From Longimicrobium sp. (GTDB taxonomy: Bacteria; Gemmatimonadota; Gemmatimonadetes; Longimicrobiales; Longimicrobiaceae): a DNA stretch of 64,000 nt. Location: positions 20,032-84,031 of the forward strand of contig DASVQP010000028.1 in the NCBI GenBank assembly GCA_036389135.1, read 5' to 3'. The translations under genes and the position numbers were made by a program. Each line of letters begins with the position of its first letter. Position 1 is the stretch's first letter. The notes beneath the pieces are model-generated. The model worked only from the letters and a program-made list of their open reading frames with translations. It was not told the origin of the DNA and ran no database searches. Below, piece after piece: positions 30,968-39,761 of the stretch.

Positions 30968-33946
30968 TCAGGGCTGTGTCGTACTCGTCGCGCCCGTGGC
31001 GGCAGGCTGAGTGCCGGGCTGCGGCACCTCGGCGGTCGGGAGCACCTGGTCACGCCCCTTGTTCAGGAAGGGGACGCCCTGGCGCATCCAGTCCGGCTGC
31101 GGGCGGCCCTTGAGGTGGTGATCGAAGAACTGCATCATCCGGATCGCGAGGTCCACCTGGTTGGCGCGCTTGGTGGGGTTGTGCTCGTCGCCGTTGTAGT
31201 TGATCAGGTACACCTCCTTCCCCAGCCGCCGCAGGGCGACGAACATCTCGATCCCCTGGTACCAGGGCACCGCGCCGTCGTTGTCGTTGTGCATGATCAT
31301 CAGCGGCGTCTGGATGCGGTCCGCGGCAAAGAGCGGGGAGTTCTCGATGTACAGATCCCGGTTCTGCCACGGCGTGGCGCCGATGCGGCTCTGCCCGCGC
31401 TCGTACTGGAAGGCGCGCGCCAGGCCGCTCTGCCAGCGGATGCCGCCGTACGCGCTCGTCATGTTGGCCACCGGCGCCCCCGCCATCGCCGCGCGGAACA
31501 TGGGGGTGCGGGTGATCATGTACGCCACCTGGTAGCCGCCCCACGACTGCCCCTGGATCGCCACCTTGGCCGAATCCACGAAGCCGCGCCCGATGAGCGA
31601 GCGCACGCCGGGGACGATGGAGCGCATGGCGCTCTGGCCCGGGTAGCCGGTGGTGTAGTGGATGTCCGGCATGAACACCAGGTAGTCGTTCGACGCGTAC
31701 AGCGTGGGCTGGATGGTGTTGCGCGGCACGTCCATCCGGTACTGGTGCAGGTTGTCCGATAGCGACTCGTAGAAGTAGACCACCATCGGGTACTTCTTCG
31801 ACGGATCGAACCCTTCCGGCTTGTAGAGGAGCCCCTGGAGGTCGGCGCCGTCCTCGGAGCGCCAGCTCACAAGCTCCACGCTGGGCCAGCGGTAGCGCGA
31901 CTGCTGCGGGTTGGCCTCGCTCATCCGCCGCGCGTCGGCAAAGGTGGCGCCGCTCACCCACACGTCCGGAAACTCGCGGACGGTCTGCCTGGTCCACAGG
32001 TACACGTCGGCTTCACGGGCCTTGCTGGGGGTGCCGAGCTGCCGGTCCTCCATCACCAGCCGCACGGGCGCGGCGTTAGAGCCCAGCCGGTCGCGGAAGT
32101 AGCCGCTGGCCTTGGTGTCATCGTTGAAGACGCGCAGCAGCAGCGGCTGGCGCGGGTCGATGGAGCGCTCCTCGGGGTCCAGGTCCACCCAGCGGAAGAC
32201 CATCTTGCCGCGGCGCCCTGCGGAGTCCGTCACCACGCGGGCGGGGCGGCGGCCGGCGGGGTCCAGCTCCCACACGTCGTAGCGGTCGTAGACGAGCACC
32301 GAGCGGTCGCCCTGCGTCCACCCGGCGACGCCCCAGGGCGCGGGATCGGAGGGGGTGTCCCACGTTTCCTGGTCGAAGCGCACGCCCAGCCGCCCCGTGA
32401 GGTCCGCGGTGCGCCCGGTGGCGACGTCGAAGGAGTGCCAGCGGCGGTCGCGGTCGAAGAAGAGGACGAAGCGGCCGCCGGGGGAGAGCTGCGGGTCGAA
32501 GGGGATGCGCGTGGCCACGGGGCGGCGCACGCCGGTGCGGGTGTCGGTGGCGTACACGTCCGCGCCGCCCTCGCCCCACATCGCCTGCACGCCATAGCGC
32601 ATCTCATCGCTCGCGATGGCGACGCGCCCGTCGTCGGAGAGCTGCACGCCGCGCAGGGTGTCGCTGCCGATGACGACCGGCCGCTCGCCGGGGCGGACGA
32701 TGGCCGTCCACGCGCTGTCGCGGTCGCGCGCGGCTTCCACGCGCTGCTGCGGCTGGAGGCGCGGATCGCGGTAGTTCCACAGGTCGAAGACGGCCTTGTC
32801 CGCCAGCGAGTCGGCCGGGATGGAGTCGGGGGTTACGGGGATGACGCCGAACACCACCGCCCCTCCATCCTCGGTGAAGCGGATGCGGCCCCGGTCGGCC
32901 ACCATGCGCCCGGTGCCCACCTGGTCCGCGTCCACCACGCGGCGCACGCGCGGCTCGCCTCCGCCGAGGGTGGCGTGGTAGAGGGCGGAGAGCGGCTTGT
33001 CGCGGTCGCGCGAGTCGCGGTCGGTGGTGAAGGCCGCCTGGCGCCCGTCGTCGCTGAAGGTGAGGCCGCGGTAGCCGCCCGCGCCGGCCAGCAGCGTGTG
33101 CGTGCGCCCCTCCGCCAGCGCGCGCACGTAGGCGCCGTCACGCTCGCCCGCGCGCGCGGAGACGGTGTAGCCCAGCCAGCGCCCGCCGCGGTCGAAAGCG
33201 AACGCCATCACCTCCTCGATGCGCGTCTCGTTTCCCGTCTGCAGGTCGCGCACGACGAGGGTGGAGCCATAATCCTTTTTCCTGGCGCCGCGCGCGGTGT
33301 CCGTGCTCACGGGGCGCGGGGTGCCGCCGGGCGTCGCCGCCGCCGCCGGCGCCTGCCCTGGAGCCGCCGCCGCGACTGCCGCCGCCGTGTCGCGGGCAGT
33401 GCGGGCCGCGGTGCTGTCCGTCTCCAGCAGGTACGCCAGCCAGCGCCCGTTCTCCTCCGCCATGCGGAACGACCGCACGCGCGGCACCACGGTCACGCGC
33501 CCGTCTGCGAGGCTCATGATCCCCAGCGACGACCGGGGCATGTCCGCGGGCTTGCGTCGCTCGCGGCGGGCGCGGTCCCACTCGGCGCGCGGGGCTTCGA
33601 TCGAGAAGACGGCGAAGCGCCCGTCGGCCGAGAACTGCGCGCGGGAGGGCTGGTAGCCGGCGTCTGGGCCGGTGGCGCCGGCGCGGGTCTGCGGGCGACC
33701 CACGTAGCCGCGCGTGTGGCGATGCTCGGCCCCGCCGGCGGTGGAGCGCACCACCACCTCGCCGTCGCCCACCTGCGGCACCAGGGTGTACACCGCCCAG
33801 CGCCCATCGCGCGAAAGGGTGGCGCCGTGCACCGACCGCCACTGGTCGAAGTCGGCCACCGTGATCGCGCGGCGGCCCTCCTGGGCCACGGCGGGAACGG
33901 CGCCCAGCCAGAGCGCGGTCAGAAAAAGCGAAGCTCTGCGTTTCAT
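30968..33946 (-). CDS. secreted S9 family prolyl oligopeptidase-like peptidase
   Basis: 992 aa. Signal peptide RRASLFLTALWLGAVPAVAQ. Residues about 30-700 form a beta-propeller/TolB-like region, then an alpha/beta hydrolase. The triad is Ser801 (GQSWGGYQ), Asp890 (HNDNDGAVP) and His922 (GDEHNP). Such S9C-type enzymes cut short peptides and act in the periplasm. The C-terminus is Pro/Thr-rich (PQPGTQPAATGATSTTQP). ATG at 33946 is set by the signal peptide; the frame continuing upstream is GC-rich non-coding DNA. A stub of a similar end remains at 27849. Confidence 0.9.
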   Translation of the reverse strand: MKRRASLFLTALWLGAVPAVAQEGRRAITVADFDQWRSVHGATLSRDGRWAVYTLVPQVGDGEVVVRSTAGGAEHRHTRGYVGRPQTRAGATGPDAGYQPSRAQFSADGRFAVFSIEAPRAEWDRARRERRKPADMPRSSLGIMSLADGRVTVVPRVRSFRMAEENGRWLAYLLETDSTAARTARDTAAAVAAAAPGQAPAAAATPGGTPRPVSTDTARGARKKDYGSTLVVRDLQTGNETRIEEVMAFAFDRGGRWLGYTVSARAGERDGAYVRALAEGRTHTLLAGAGGYRGLTFSDDGRQAAFTTDRDSRDRDKPLSALYHATLGGGEPRVRRVVDADQVGTGRMVADRGRIRFTEDGGAVVFGVIPVTPDSIPADSLADKAVFDLWNYRDPRLQPQQRVEAARDRDSAWTAIVRPGERPVVIGSDTLRGVQLSDDGRVAIASDEMRYGVQAMWGEGGADVYATDTRTGVRRPVATRIPFDPQLSPGGRFVLFFDRDRRWHSFDVATGRTADLTGRLGVRFDQETWDTPSDPAPWGVAGWTQGDRSVLVYDRYDVWELDPAGRRPARVVTDSAGRRGKMVFRWVDLDPEERSIDPRQPLLLRVFNDDTKASGYFRDRLGSNAAPVRLVMEDRQLGTPSKAREADVYLWTRQTVREFPDVWVSGATFADARRMSEANPQQSRYRWPSVELVSWRSEDGADLQGLLYKPEGFDPSKKYPMVVYFYESLSDNLHQYRMDVPRNTIQPTLYASNDYLVFMPDIHYTTGYPGQSAMRSIVPGVRSLIGRGFVDSAKVAIQGQSWGGYQVAYMITRTPMFRAAMAGAPVANMTSAYGGIRWQSGLARAFQYERGQSRIGATPWQNRDLYIENSPLFAADRIQTPLMIMHNDNDGAVPWYQGIEMFVALRRLGKEVYLINYNGDEHNPTKRANQVDLAIRMMQFFDHHLKGRPQPDWMRQGVPFLNKGRDQVLPTAEVPQPGTQPAATGATSTTQP

Positions 33947-34084
33947 ACGTGGGGATGGCTGCGAAAGGGTGACGCGGGACCCCGGGGCGGGGAACAGGCG
34001 TATACGTAGCACCGGCGGCGGGGCGGGGGCAAGCGGGGGGCGGGGGCGTGGGCGCGGGGCGGGGGTTTTGCAGAGGACCGAACG

Positions 34085-34195
34085 GAAGTGCCAGGTGCTA
34101 AGTGCCAAGTGCTAAGTGCTAAGTGCTAAGTGCTAAGTGCTGAACTGCAGCCGAGCGCGAATACCCAGGACTTAGCACTTAGCACTCAGGACTAC
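34085..34195. repeat. R5 heptamer array AGTGCTA with inverted partner
   Basis: About six copies of AGTGCTA at 34088-34141, then TTAGCACTTAGCACT at 34170-34186. The halves can form a long stem between the divergent S9 and sixA genes. Confidence 0.85.
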
Positions 34196-34225
34196 CCGTT
34201 CCGATCCGTCCCCCGAGCCGCCACC

Positions 34226-34738
34226 ATGCAACTCCTCATCATCCGCCACGCCATCGCCGAAGACCGCGACCATTGGGCCCTTTCCGGACACCCCGACGCC
34301 GAGCGCCCGCTGACCGGGGAGGGGAAGCGGAGGATGAAGCGCGGCGCCGCCGGACTGCGGGCGCTGGTCCCCCGCATCGACGCGCTGGCCACCTCGCCGC
34401 TGGTGCGGGCGCACGACACCGCCGTCATCGTCGCGCGGGAGTACGGCGGGATGGCGATGGAGATCGTGACCGAGCTGTCACCCGAGCGCGGGGCGGACGA
34501 CCTCCTCCCCTGGCTGCGCGGGCACGGGCCGGACGCCGTGGTGGCGATCGTGGGGCACGAGCCGGGGCTCGGCTGCCTGCTGGGGTGGCTGCTGACGGGG
34601 CGCCACCAGAGCTTCGTGGAGCTGAAGAAGGGGGCCGCCTGCCTCCTGGAGTTCGACGACCCGCCCGCCGCGGGGAACGCGACGCTGCTCTGGTCGCTGA
34701 CGCCGGGGCAGCTCCGCAAGCTGGAGCGGGCACGGTGA
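34226..34738 (+). CDS. sixA: SixA-type phosphohistidine phosphatase
   Basis: 170-aa histidine phosphatase. The RHG-like motif is LIIRHAIAE (His8 in the phosphate pocket), with ATSPLVRAHDTA and the second His in IVGHEPGLG. SixA removes phosphate from His residues of signalling phospho-transfer domains. Its stop overlaps the GTG of the CHAD-CYTH gene (GTGA), a pairing seen in other bacteria, which suggests a joint role in phosphate or polyphosphate handling. Confidence 0.88.
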   Translation: MQLLIIRHAIAEDRDHWALSGHPDAERPLTGEGKRRMKRGAAGLRALVPRIDALATSPLVRAHDTAVIVAREYGGMAMEIVTELSPERGADDLLPWLRGHGPDAVVAIVGHEPGLGCLLGWLLTGRHQSFVELKKGAACLLEFDDPPAAGNATLLWSLTPGQLRKLERAR

Positions 34739-36117
34739 CCGAACGCTCCACGCTGCTCGACCTCCCGGCGGAGATGGCGGTCCGCTGGATCGCGCTGGGC
34801 CTGCTGGAGGAGGCGGCCGCCGCCCACGCCCGCCTCGCCGACCCGGCGGAGACGGGGGCGCTCCACGACTTCCGCGTGGCGCTGCGCAGGCTGCGGAGCA
34901 CCCTGCGCGCCTACCGCGACCTGCCGGGCGACGTAGTGCGGGGCAGGGACCGCCGCACCCTGCGCGACCTGGCCCGCGCCACCGGCGACGCGCGCGACGC
35001 GCAGGTGCAGAACGAATGGCTCACCACGCGGCTCAAGAAGGCGCGCGGCGCGGAAAGGGTGGGGCTGCGCGACGCGCTGGAGCGCTCGCGCCAGCGGGCG
35101 GAGGCCGCGGGGGAGCAGCTGCGGAACGCCGCTGCCGCCTTCCCGGCGGAGCACGAGCGGCTTGCGCGCCGCCTCCGCCGCTTCTGCACCGAGCTCACGC
35201 CGGGCGAGTCGCCCAGCGAGACCCCGTTCCGCGCCGAACTCGCCGCGCGGCTCCGCACCGAGGCCGACGCGCTGGCGCTGGAGCTGGAGGGGGTGCTGGA
35301 CGAGTCGCGGCAGGACGATGCGCACCGCTCGCGCATCGCCGCCAAGCGCATCCGCTACCTGCTGGAGCCGGTGCGCGACCTGGTGCCCGGCGCGCGCGAG
35401 ATGATCAAGGAGCTCAAGGGGCTCCAGGCACTCCTGGGCGAGATGCACGACGCCCACATCCTGCTGTGCGAGGTGTCGGCGGCCGTGGAGGAGGCGGAGG
35501 GCGAGGAGGAGGCGGGGTCGCGCGCCCTGCAGCGCCGGCTCGCGGAGGAGCGGGCGGAGCACTTCTCGGCGCTGCGCGAGCGCTGGCTGCACGGCGCGGC
35601 GGCGGACCTCCCCGGCCGGGTGCGCGCGCTGGCGGACGAGCTGGAGGGCACGGGACCCCCGCGCGAGATCGAGCGCAAGTACCTCCTCCGCAAGATGCCC
35701 GCGCTGGACGGGCTGGACGCGGAGCTGCGCCAGATAGAGCAGGGGTACCTACCCGGCGACCGGCTGGCGGAGCGGGTGCGGCGCGTGAAGACGCCCGATG
35801 CCACTCAATGGCTCCGCACGGTGAAGCTGGGCGCCGGCGTGTCGCGCATCGAGGTGGAGGAGGAGACCACGGAGCGCATCTTCCGCGCGCTCTGGCGGCT
35901 CACGAAGGGGCGGCGCGTGCGCAAGCGGCGCTACGCGGTAAAGGATGGGGAGCTGGTGTGGGAGATCGACCACTTCCGCGACCGGCGGCTGGTGCTGGCC
36001 GAGGTGGAGCTTCCCGCCGAGGACACCCCGGTGGAGGTGCCGGACTGGCTGCGCGCCGTGCTGGTGCGCGAGGTGACCGGCGACCCGGCGTACGTCAACC
36101 TTAATCTGGCCCGGTAG
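34735..36117 (+). CDS. CHAD-CYTH domain protein
   Basis: 460 aa. N-terminal CHAD domain (about 5-290): conserved-His motif LHDFRVALRRLRSTLRAY at 43-60 and KRIRYLLEPV. C-terminal CYTH domain (about 309-460): the ExExK motif EIERK at 311-315, then RRVKTPDATQWLRTVKLG and VWEIDHFRDRRLVLAEVEL. CYTH enzymes bind triphosphate-like substrates with divalent metal, and CHAD domains bind polyphosphate. The usual order is CYTH first, so this CHAD-first order is a variant. GTG start at 34735 overlaps sixA by four bases. Confidence 0.92.
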   Translation: MTERSTLLDLPAEMAVRWIALGLLEEAAAAHARLADPAETGALHDFRVALRRLRSTLRAYRDLPGDVVRGRDRRTLRDLARATGDARDAQVQNEWLTTRLKKARGAERVGLRDALERSRQRAEAAGEQLRNAAAAFPAEHERLARRLRRFCTELTPGESPSETPFRAELAARLRTEADALALELEGVLDESRQDDAHRSRIAAKRIRYLLEPVRDLVPGAREMIKELKGLQALLGEMHDAHILLCEVSAAVEEAEGEEEAGSRALQRRLAEERAEHFSALRERWLHGAAADLPGRVRALADELEGTGPPREIERKYLLRKMPALDGLDAELRQIEQGYLPGDRLAERVRRVKTPDATQWLRTVKLGAGVSRIEVEEETTERIFRALWRLTKGRRVRKRRYAVKDGELVWEIDHFRDRRLVLAEVELPAEDTPVEVPDWLRAVLVREVTGDPAYVNLNLAR

Positions 36118-36155
36118 CGCTCCCGCGCCGCCGGCATTCCCCTGGCGGCAACTCC

Positions 36156-38972
36156 ATGAGGAAGCACTCCTTTCTCGCAGCGGCCTTCGCCCTCGCCCTC
36201 CTGGGCGGGTGCGTCCCCTTCGGCCGCCCGCAGAACCCCTTCGCGCCCAACGCGCGCCTCCCCAGCGACACGCTGGTGAGGACGGGAAAGCTGTCGAACG
36301 GCCTCACCTACTACGTGCGCCGCAACGCGGAGCCGCGGGCGCGCGCCGAGCTGCGCCTGGCCGTGGATGCCGGCTCGGTGCTGGAGACCGAGACGGAGCG
36401 CGGCTACGCGCACTTCGTGGAGCACATGGCGTTCAACGGCACGCGCCGCTTCCACGGGCACACCATCATCGAGTTCCTGGAGAAGTCCGGGATGCGCTTC
36501 GGGCCGGACATCAACGCGTACACCTCGTTCGACGAGACGGTGTACATGATGACCCTTCCCACCGACAGCGCGCGCTTCCTGGAGACGGGGCTCGACATCC
36601 TGGAAGACTGGGCGACGGGGATCGCCTTCGACACGGCGGAGGTGCGGCAGGAGCGCGGGGTGATCGTGGAGGAGTGGAGGCTTGGGCGCGGGGCGGGGCA
36701 GCGGCTGCAGGACCGGCACCTGGGCACCCTCTTCGGCCGCTCGCGCTACGGGCGGCGCCTCCCCATCGGCACCCCCGAGAGCATCCGCGGGGCGACGGCC
36801 ACGGGGCTGCGCGCATTCCATCGCAAGTGGTACCGCCCCGAGCTGATGGCCGTGGTGGCCGTCGGCGACTTCGACGCGGCGCGGATGGAGTCGATGATCC
36901 GCCTCCGCTTCGGCGCGATCCCCCCCAGCGACACGACGCTGCCGCGCCGCCTCACCTACCCCGTGGCCCCCTCCGCCGGCACGCGCTACTCCGTCGCCAC
37001 GGACAGGGAAGCGACCTCGTCCACCGTGACGGTGGTGCACACGGCACCCGCGCGCGTGCGGCGGCTGGTGCGCGAGTACCGCGAGGCCATCGTGGACATG
37101 CTGTACAACGGCGTCCTCAACGACCGCCTCAACGAGGCCACCCAGCGGCCGGGCGCTCCCTTTCTGGACGTCTCCTCCGTGAGCGGCTCGCTGGTGCGCC
37201 CCCTGGACGCCTACTTCCTCACCGCCCGCGCCCCCGAGGGCGGAACGGAGCGGGCGCTGGCGGGGCTGCTGGCCGAGGCGGAGCGTGCCGCGCGCTTCGG
37301 CTTCACCCCCGGCGAGCTGGCGCGCGAGAAGGCCGAGCTCCTGCGCTCGTGGGAGCAGATCCACCTGGAGCGGGAGAAGACGACCTCCGGGCAGTACGCG
37401 GGGCAGTACGTGGGGCACTTCCTGTACGGCGGCCCCCTGCTGGACGTGGACACGGAGTACCGCCTGCAGCGCGCCCTCATCCCCGGCATCCGTCCCGGCG
37501 AGGTGAGCGCGCGGGCCCGCACCTGGCTGGCCCCCACCAACCGCGCCGTGCTGGTGAGTGCCCCCGAGCGCAGCGGCGTCCTGCGGCCAGACAGCGCGCG
37601 CCTGGCCGCCATCGCGGACTCGGTGACGACCTCGCGCCTCACGCCGTACACCGAGGCTCTCTCCAACGCCCCGCTCCTCCCCAGGGCTCCGGTCGCCGGC
37701 CGCGTGGTCAGCGAGCGGATGCACGAGGAGGTGGGGGTGACGGAGTGGACGCTCTCCAACGGCGTGCGCGTCCTGCTGAAGCCCACCGACTTCCGCGAGG
37801 ACGAGATCACGCTGGCGGGCCGCAGCCCCGGCGGCACCTCGCTGCTGCCGGACGAGGACTACCTGTACGGCGCCACGGCATCGGCGGCGGCGCAGGTGGG
37901 CGGCGTGGGGAGCTTCACGGTGGTGGACCTGGGGAAGCGCCTCGCGGGGAAGACGGCGAGCGTGGGGATGGAGGTGAGCGAGTTCAGCGAGTCGGTCTCC
38001 GGCTACGCCGCCCCGCGCGACCTCGAGACGATGCTCCAGCTCGTCTACCTGTACTTCACCGCCCCCCGGCGCGACTCGGTGGCGTGGGAAGCGTACCGGG
38101 AGCGTGCGCGCGAGGCCTTCCGCGACCGCTCCGCGAGCCCGGAGGCGGCCTTCGCGGACACGCTGCGCTCCGCCCTCACGCAAGGGCACCCGCGCGCGCG
38201 CCCGCTCACCGCCGCCGCCGTGGACTCGCTGGAGCTGGACCGCGCCCTCGGCGTGTACCGCGACCGCTTTGCCGACGCGGGGGACTTCACCTTCTACCTG
38301 GTGGGCGCGCTGAACCCGGATTCGATCCGCCCGCTGGTGGAGCGCTACCTGGGCGGCCTCCCCTCCGCCGGCCGGCGCGAGGCGGCGCTCGACCGGGGGG
38401 TACGCACCCCGGAGGGTGTGGTGCGCAAGTCGGTGCGGCGCGGGGTGGAGCCGCAGGCGCGCACGCAGGTGGTGTTCAGCGGGCCGGCGGAGTGGGAGCG
38501 GCGCAACGTGGCCCTCCTGCGCACCCTGGCCGACGCGCTGGAGATCCGCCTGCGCGACCGCCTGCGCGAGGAGCTGGGGGGGACGTACGGGGTGGGCGTG
38601 GCGGCATCGGCCCGGCGCGAGCCGCGCCCGGAGTTCCGCTTCGTGGTGGACTTCAGCGCCGCCCCCGACCGGCTGGACGAGCTTTCCAGCGCCCTCTTCG
38701 CCGAGCTGGAAGAGGTGAAGCGCAACGGCGTCACCGAGGCGGACCTCGCCAAGGTCCGCGAGCAGCACCGCCGCGACCGCGAGGTGCAGATGCGCGAGAA
38801 CGACTTCTGGATGTCGCAGATGGTGCAGTACGACGCCGGCGGCTGGGACCTTGCCGGCATCGCCGCCCCCCCGCTCTCCCAGACCTTCACCCCCACCGAC
38901 GTACGCGACGCCGCGCGCAGGTTCCTGGACACGGGGAGGTACGTGCAGGTGTCGCTGTTCCCGGAGCGGTGA
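36156..38972 (+). CDS. lipoprotein M16 zinc peptidase (pitrilysin-like, full two-domain)
   Basis: 938 aa. Signal MRKHSFLAAAFALALLGGC (Cys19). Inverted zinc motif HxxEH is H86-FV-E89-H90, and the distal Glu is in RQERGVIVEE about 75 residues on. Four M16 subdomains are expected at this length; the second half (from about 520, VTEWTLSNGVRVLLKPTDF) lacks the zinc motif, as usual. It probably degrades peptides on the periplasmic face. It starts 38 bp after the CHAD-CYTH gene and may be co-transcribed. Confidence 0.92.
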   Translation: MRKHSFLAAAFALALLGGCVPFGRPQNPFAPNARLPSDTLVRTGKLSNGLTYYVRRNAEPRARAELRLAVDAGSVLETETERGYAHFVEHMAFNGTRRFHGHTIIEFLEKSGMRFGPDINAYTSFDETVYMMTLPTDSARFLETGLDILEDWATGIAFDTAEVRQERGVIVEEWRLGRGAGQRLQDRHLGTLFGRSRYGRRLPIGTPESIRGATATGLRAFHRKWYRPELMAVVAVGDFDAARMESMIRLRFGAIPPSDTTLPRRLTYPVAPSAGTRYSVATDREATSSTVTVVHTAPARVRRLVREYREAIVDMLYNGVLNDRLNEATQRPGAPFLDVSSVSGSLVRPLDAYFLTARAPEGGTERALAGLLAEAERAARFGFTPGELAREKAELLRSWEQIHLEREKTTSGQYAGQYVGHFLYGGPLLDVDTEYRLQRALIPGIRPGEVSARARTWLAPTNRAVLVSAPERSGVLRPDSARLAAIADSVTTSRLTPYTEALSNAPLLPRAPVAGRVVSERMHEEVGVTEWTLSNGVRVLLKPTDFREDEITLAGRSPGGTSLLPDEDYLYGATASAAAQVGGVGSFTVVDLGKRLAGKTASVGMEVSEFSESVSGYAAPRDLETMLQLVYLYFTAPRRDSVAWEAYRERAREAFRDRSASPEAAFADTLRSALTQGHPRARPLTAAAVDSLELDRALGVYRDRFADAGDFTFYLVGALNPDSIRPLVERYLGGLPSAGRREAALDRGVRTPEGVVRKSVRRGVEPQARTQVVFSGPAEWERRNVALLRTLADALEIRLRDRLREELGGTYGVGVAASARREPRPEFRFVVDFSAAPDRLDELSSALFAELEEVKRNGVTEADLAKVREQHRRDREVQMRENDFWMSQMVQYDAGGWDLAGIAAPPLSQTFTPTDVRDAARRFLDTGRYVQVSLFPER

Positions 38973-38973
38973 G

Positions 38974-39350
38974 GCCCTCACCCAGGCCCTCACCCCCCCG
39001 GCCCCCCTCCCCCAAACTGCGGGGGAGGGGGGAGATCGCGGCCATCTCCCTGCGGCTCCAGCCCCCAGCAACGCGGATGTTGTAGGGGCGCGATTCATCG
39101 CGCCCGCCCTCTGCCCCTGCCCCGACCGCTGGCCCCACGCACAGATCCCGTAGGGGCCGACCTGCGTGTCTGCCCTCCCTCGCCCCCGCTTCGACCCTCA
39201 CCCATCCACGCCAAACCGTGTAGGGGCCGCCCCGCGTGGCTGCCCGTGCCATCGCCCGCGCCGCACCACGCACCCCGCACCCATGCACGCGTGCGCCCCT
39301 CCCCCGCGGTTTGGGGGAGGGGCAGCGAGGTGACGAGCGGGGAGAGGGCC
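38974..39350. repeat. composite repeat block: R3, three R2 units, R3
   Basis: R3 at 38974-39045 (CCCTCCCCCAAACTGCGGGG). R2 units start at 39079 (GTAGGGGCGCGATTCATCGC), 39147 (GTAGGGGCCGACCTGCGTGT) and 39217 (GTAGGGGCCGCCCCGCGTGG), spaced 68 and 70 bp. A reversed R3 at 39291-39350 ends GCAGCGAGGTGACGAGC. The block fills the whole gap between convergent genes; no CDS is seen. Confidence 0.9.
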
Positions 39351-39363
39351 TGCGGCCCGCGCC

Positions 39364-39747
39364 CTACCGCCCCCGCACCACGTCCACCACGAAGCCCGCA
39401 AAGAACCCGATCCCCGCGCCGATGGCGGCGGGGAGCACCGGGTTCAGCCCGAATGCGTCCTCGTCCTCGTGAGCCAGGCCCCACCCCAGCCCCACCGCGG
39501 CACCGGCCAGCGTCCCGATCCCCGCGTACCGGCCGATGCTGTAGCGGCTCCCGCCTCGCGCGACGAGCAGGGCCGAGTGGCCCGCCGCCACCAGCGCACG
39601 GGCGGAATCACCCGGGAGCTCCACGGGCGGCGGAGTGAAGACGGCGGGTGCCCGGCGCGGCGCGGGGGGCGGGTCCGCGGCCCCGTTCTGGGCGGCGGCG
39701 GGGGCGGCGGCGAGCAGCAACGCCAGCAGGCAGAATCGAATGCGCAT
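39364..39747 (-). CDS. small secreted protein with glycine-zipper-like membrane segment
   Basis: 127 aa. Signal peptide MRIRFCLLALLLAAAPAAAQ. A proline-rich linker follows (PPPAPRRAPAVFTPPP), then two glycine-rich hydrophobic stretches (YAGIGTLAGAAVGLGWGLA and LPAAIGAGIGFFAGFVVDVV), which look like paired membrane helices or a glycine zipper. Function unknown. It is the last gene of a minus-strand pair, 14 bp after the propeller gene, and abuts the repeat block. Confidence 0.65.
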   Translation of the reverse strand: MRIRFCLLALLLAAAPAAAQNGAADPPPAPRRAPAVFTPPPVELPGDSARALVAAGHSALLVARGGSRYSIGRYAGIGTLAGAAVGLGWGLAHEDEDAFGLNPVLPAAIGAGIGFFAGFVVDVVRGR

Positions 39748-39761
39748 GAGGCGAGCTCCGG

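Noticed and set aside
35931..39098. Long open frame on the strand opposite to the M16 peptidase and CHAD-CYTH genes
   Set aside because: It is a high-G+C shadow: the plus-strand frames have clear zinc and ExExK motifs, while the antisense product is Arg/Gly/Ala/His-rich without any family pattern.
39079..39250. CRISPR-like array (repeat about 30 bp, spacer about 38 bp), also at 46974-47141 and 56139-56305
   Set aside because: Units within one array differ in their core, spacers are C-rich and low in complexity, only three units occur each time, and no cas genes are present.
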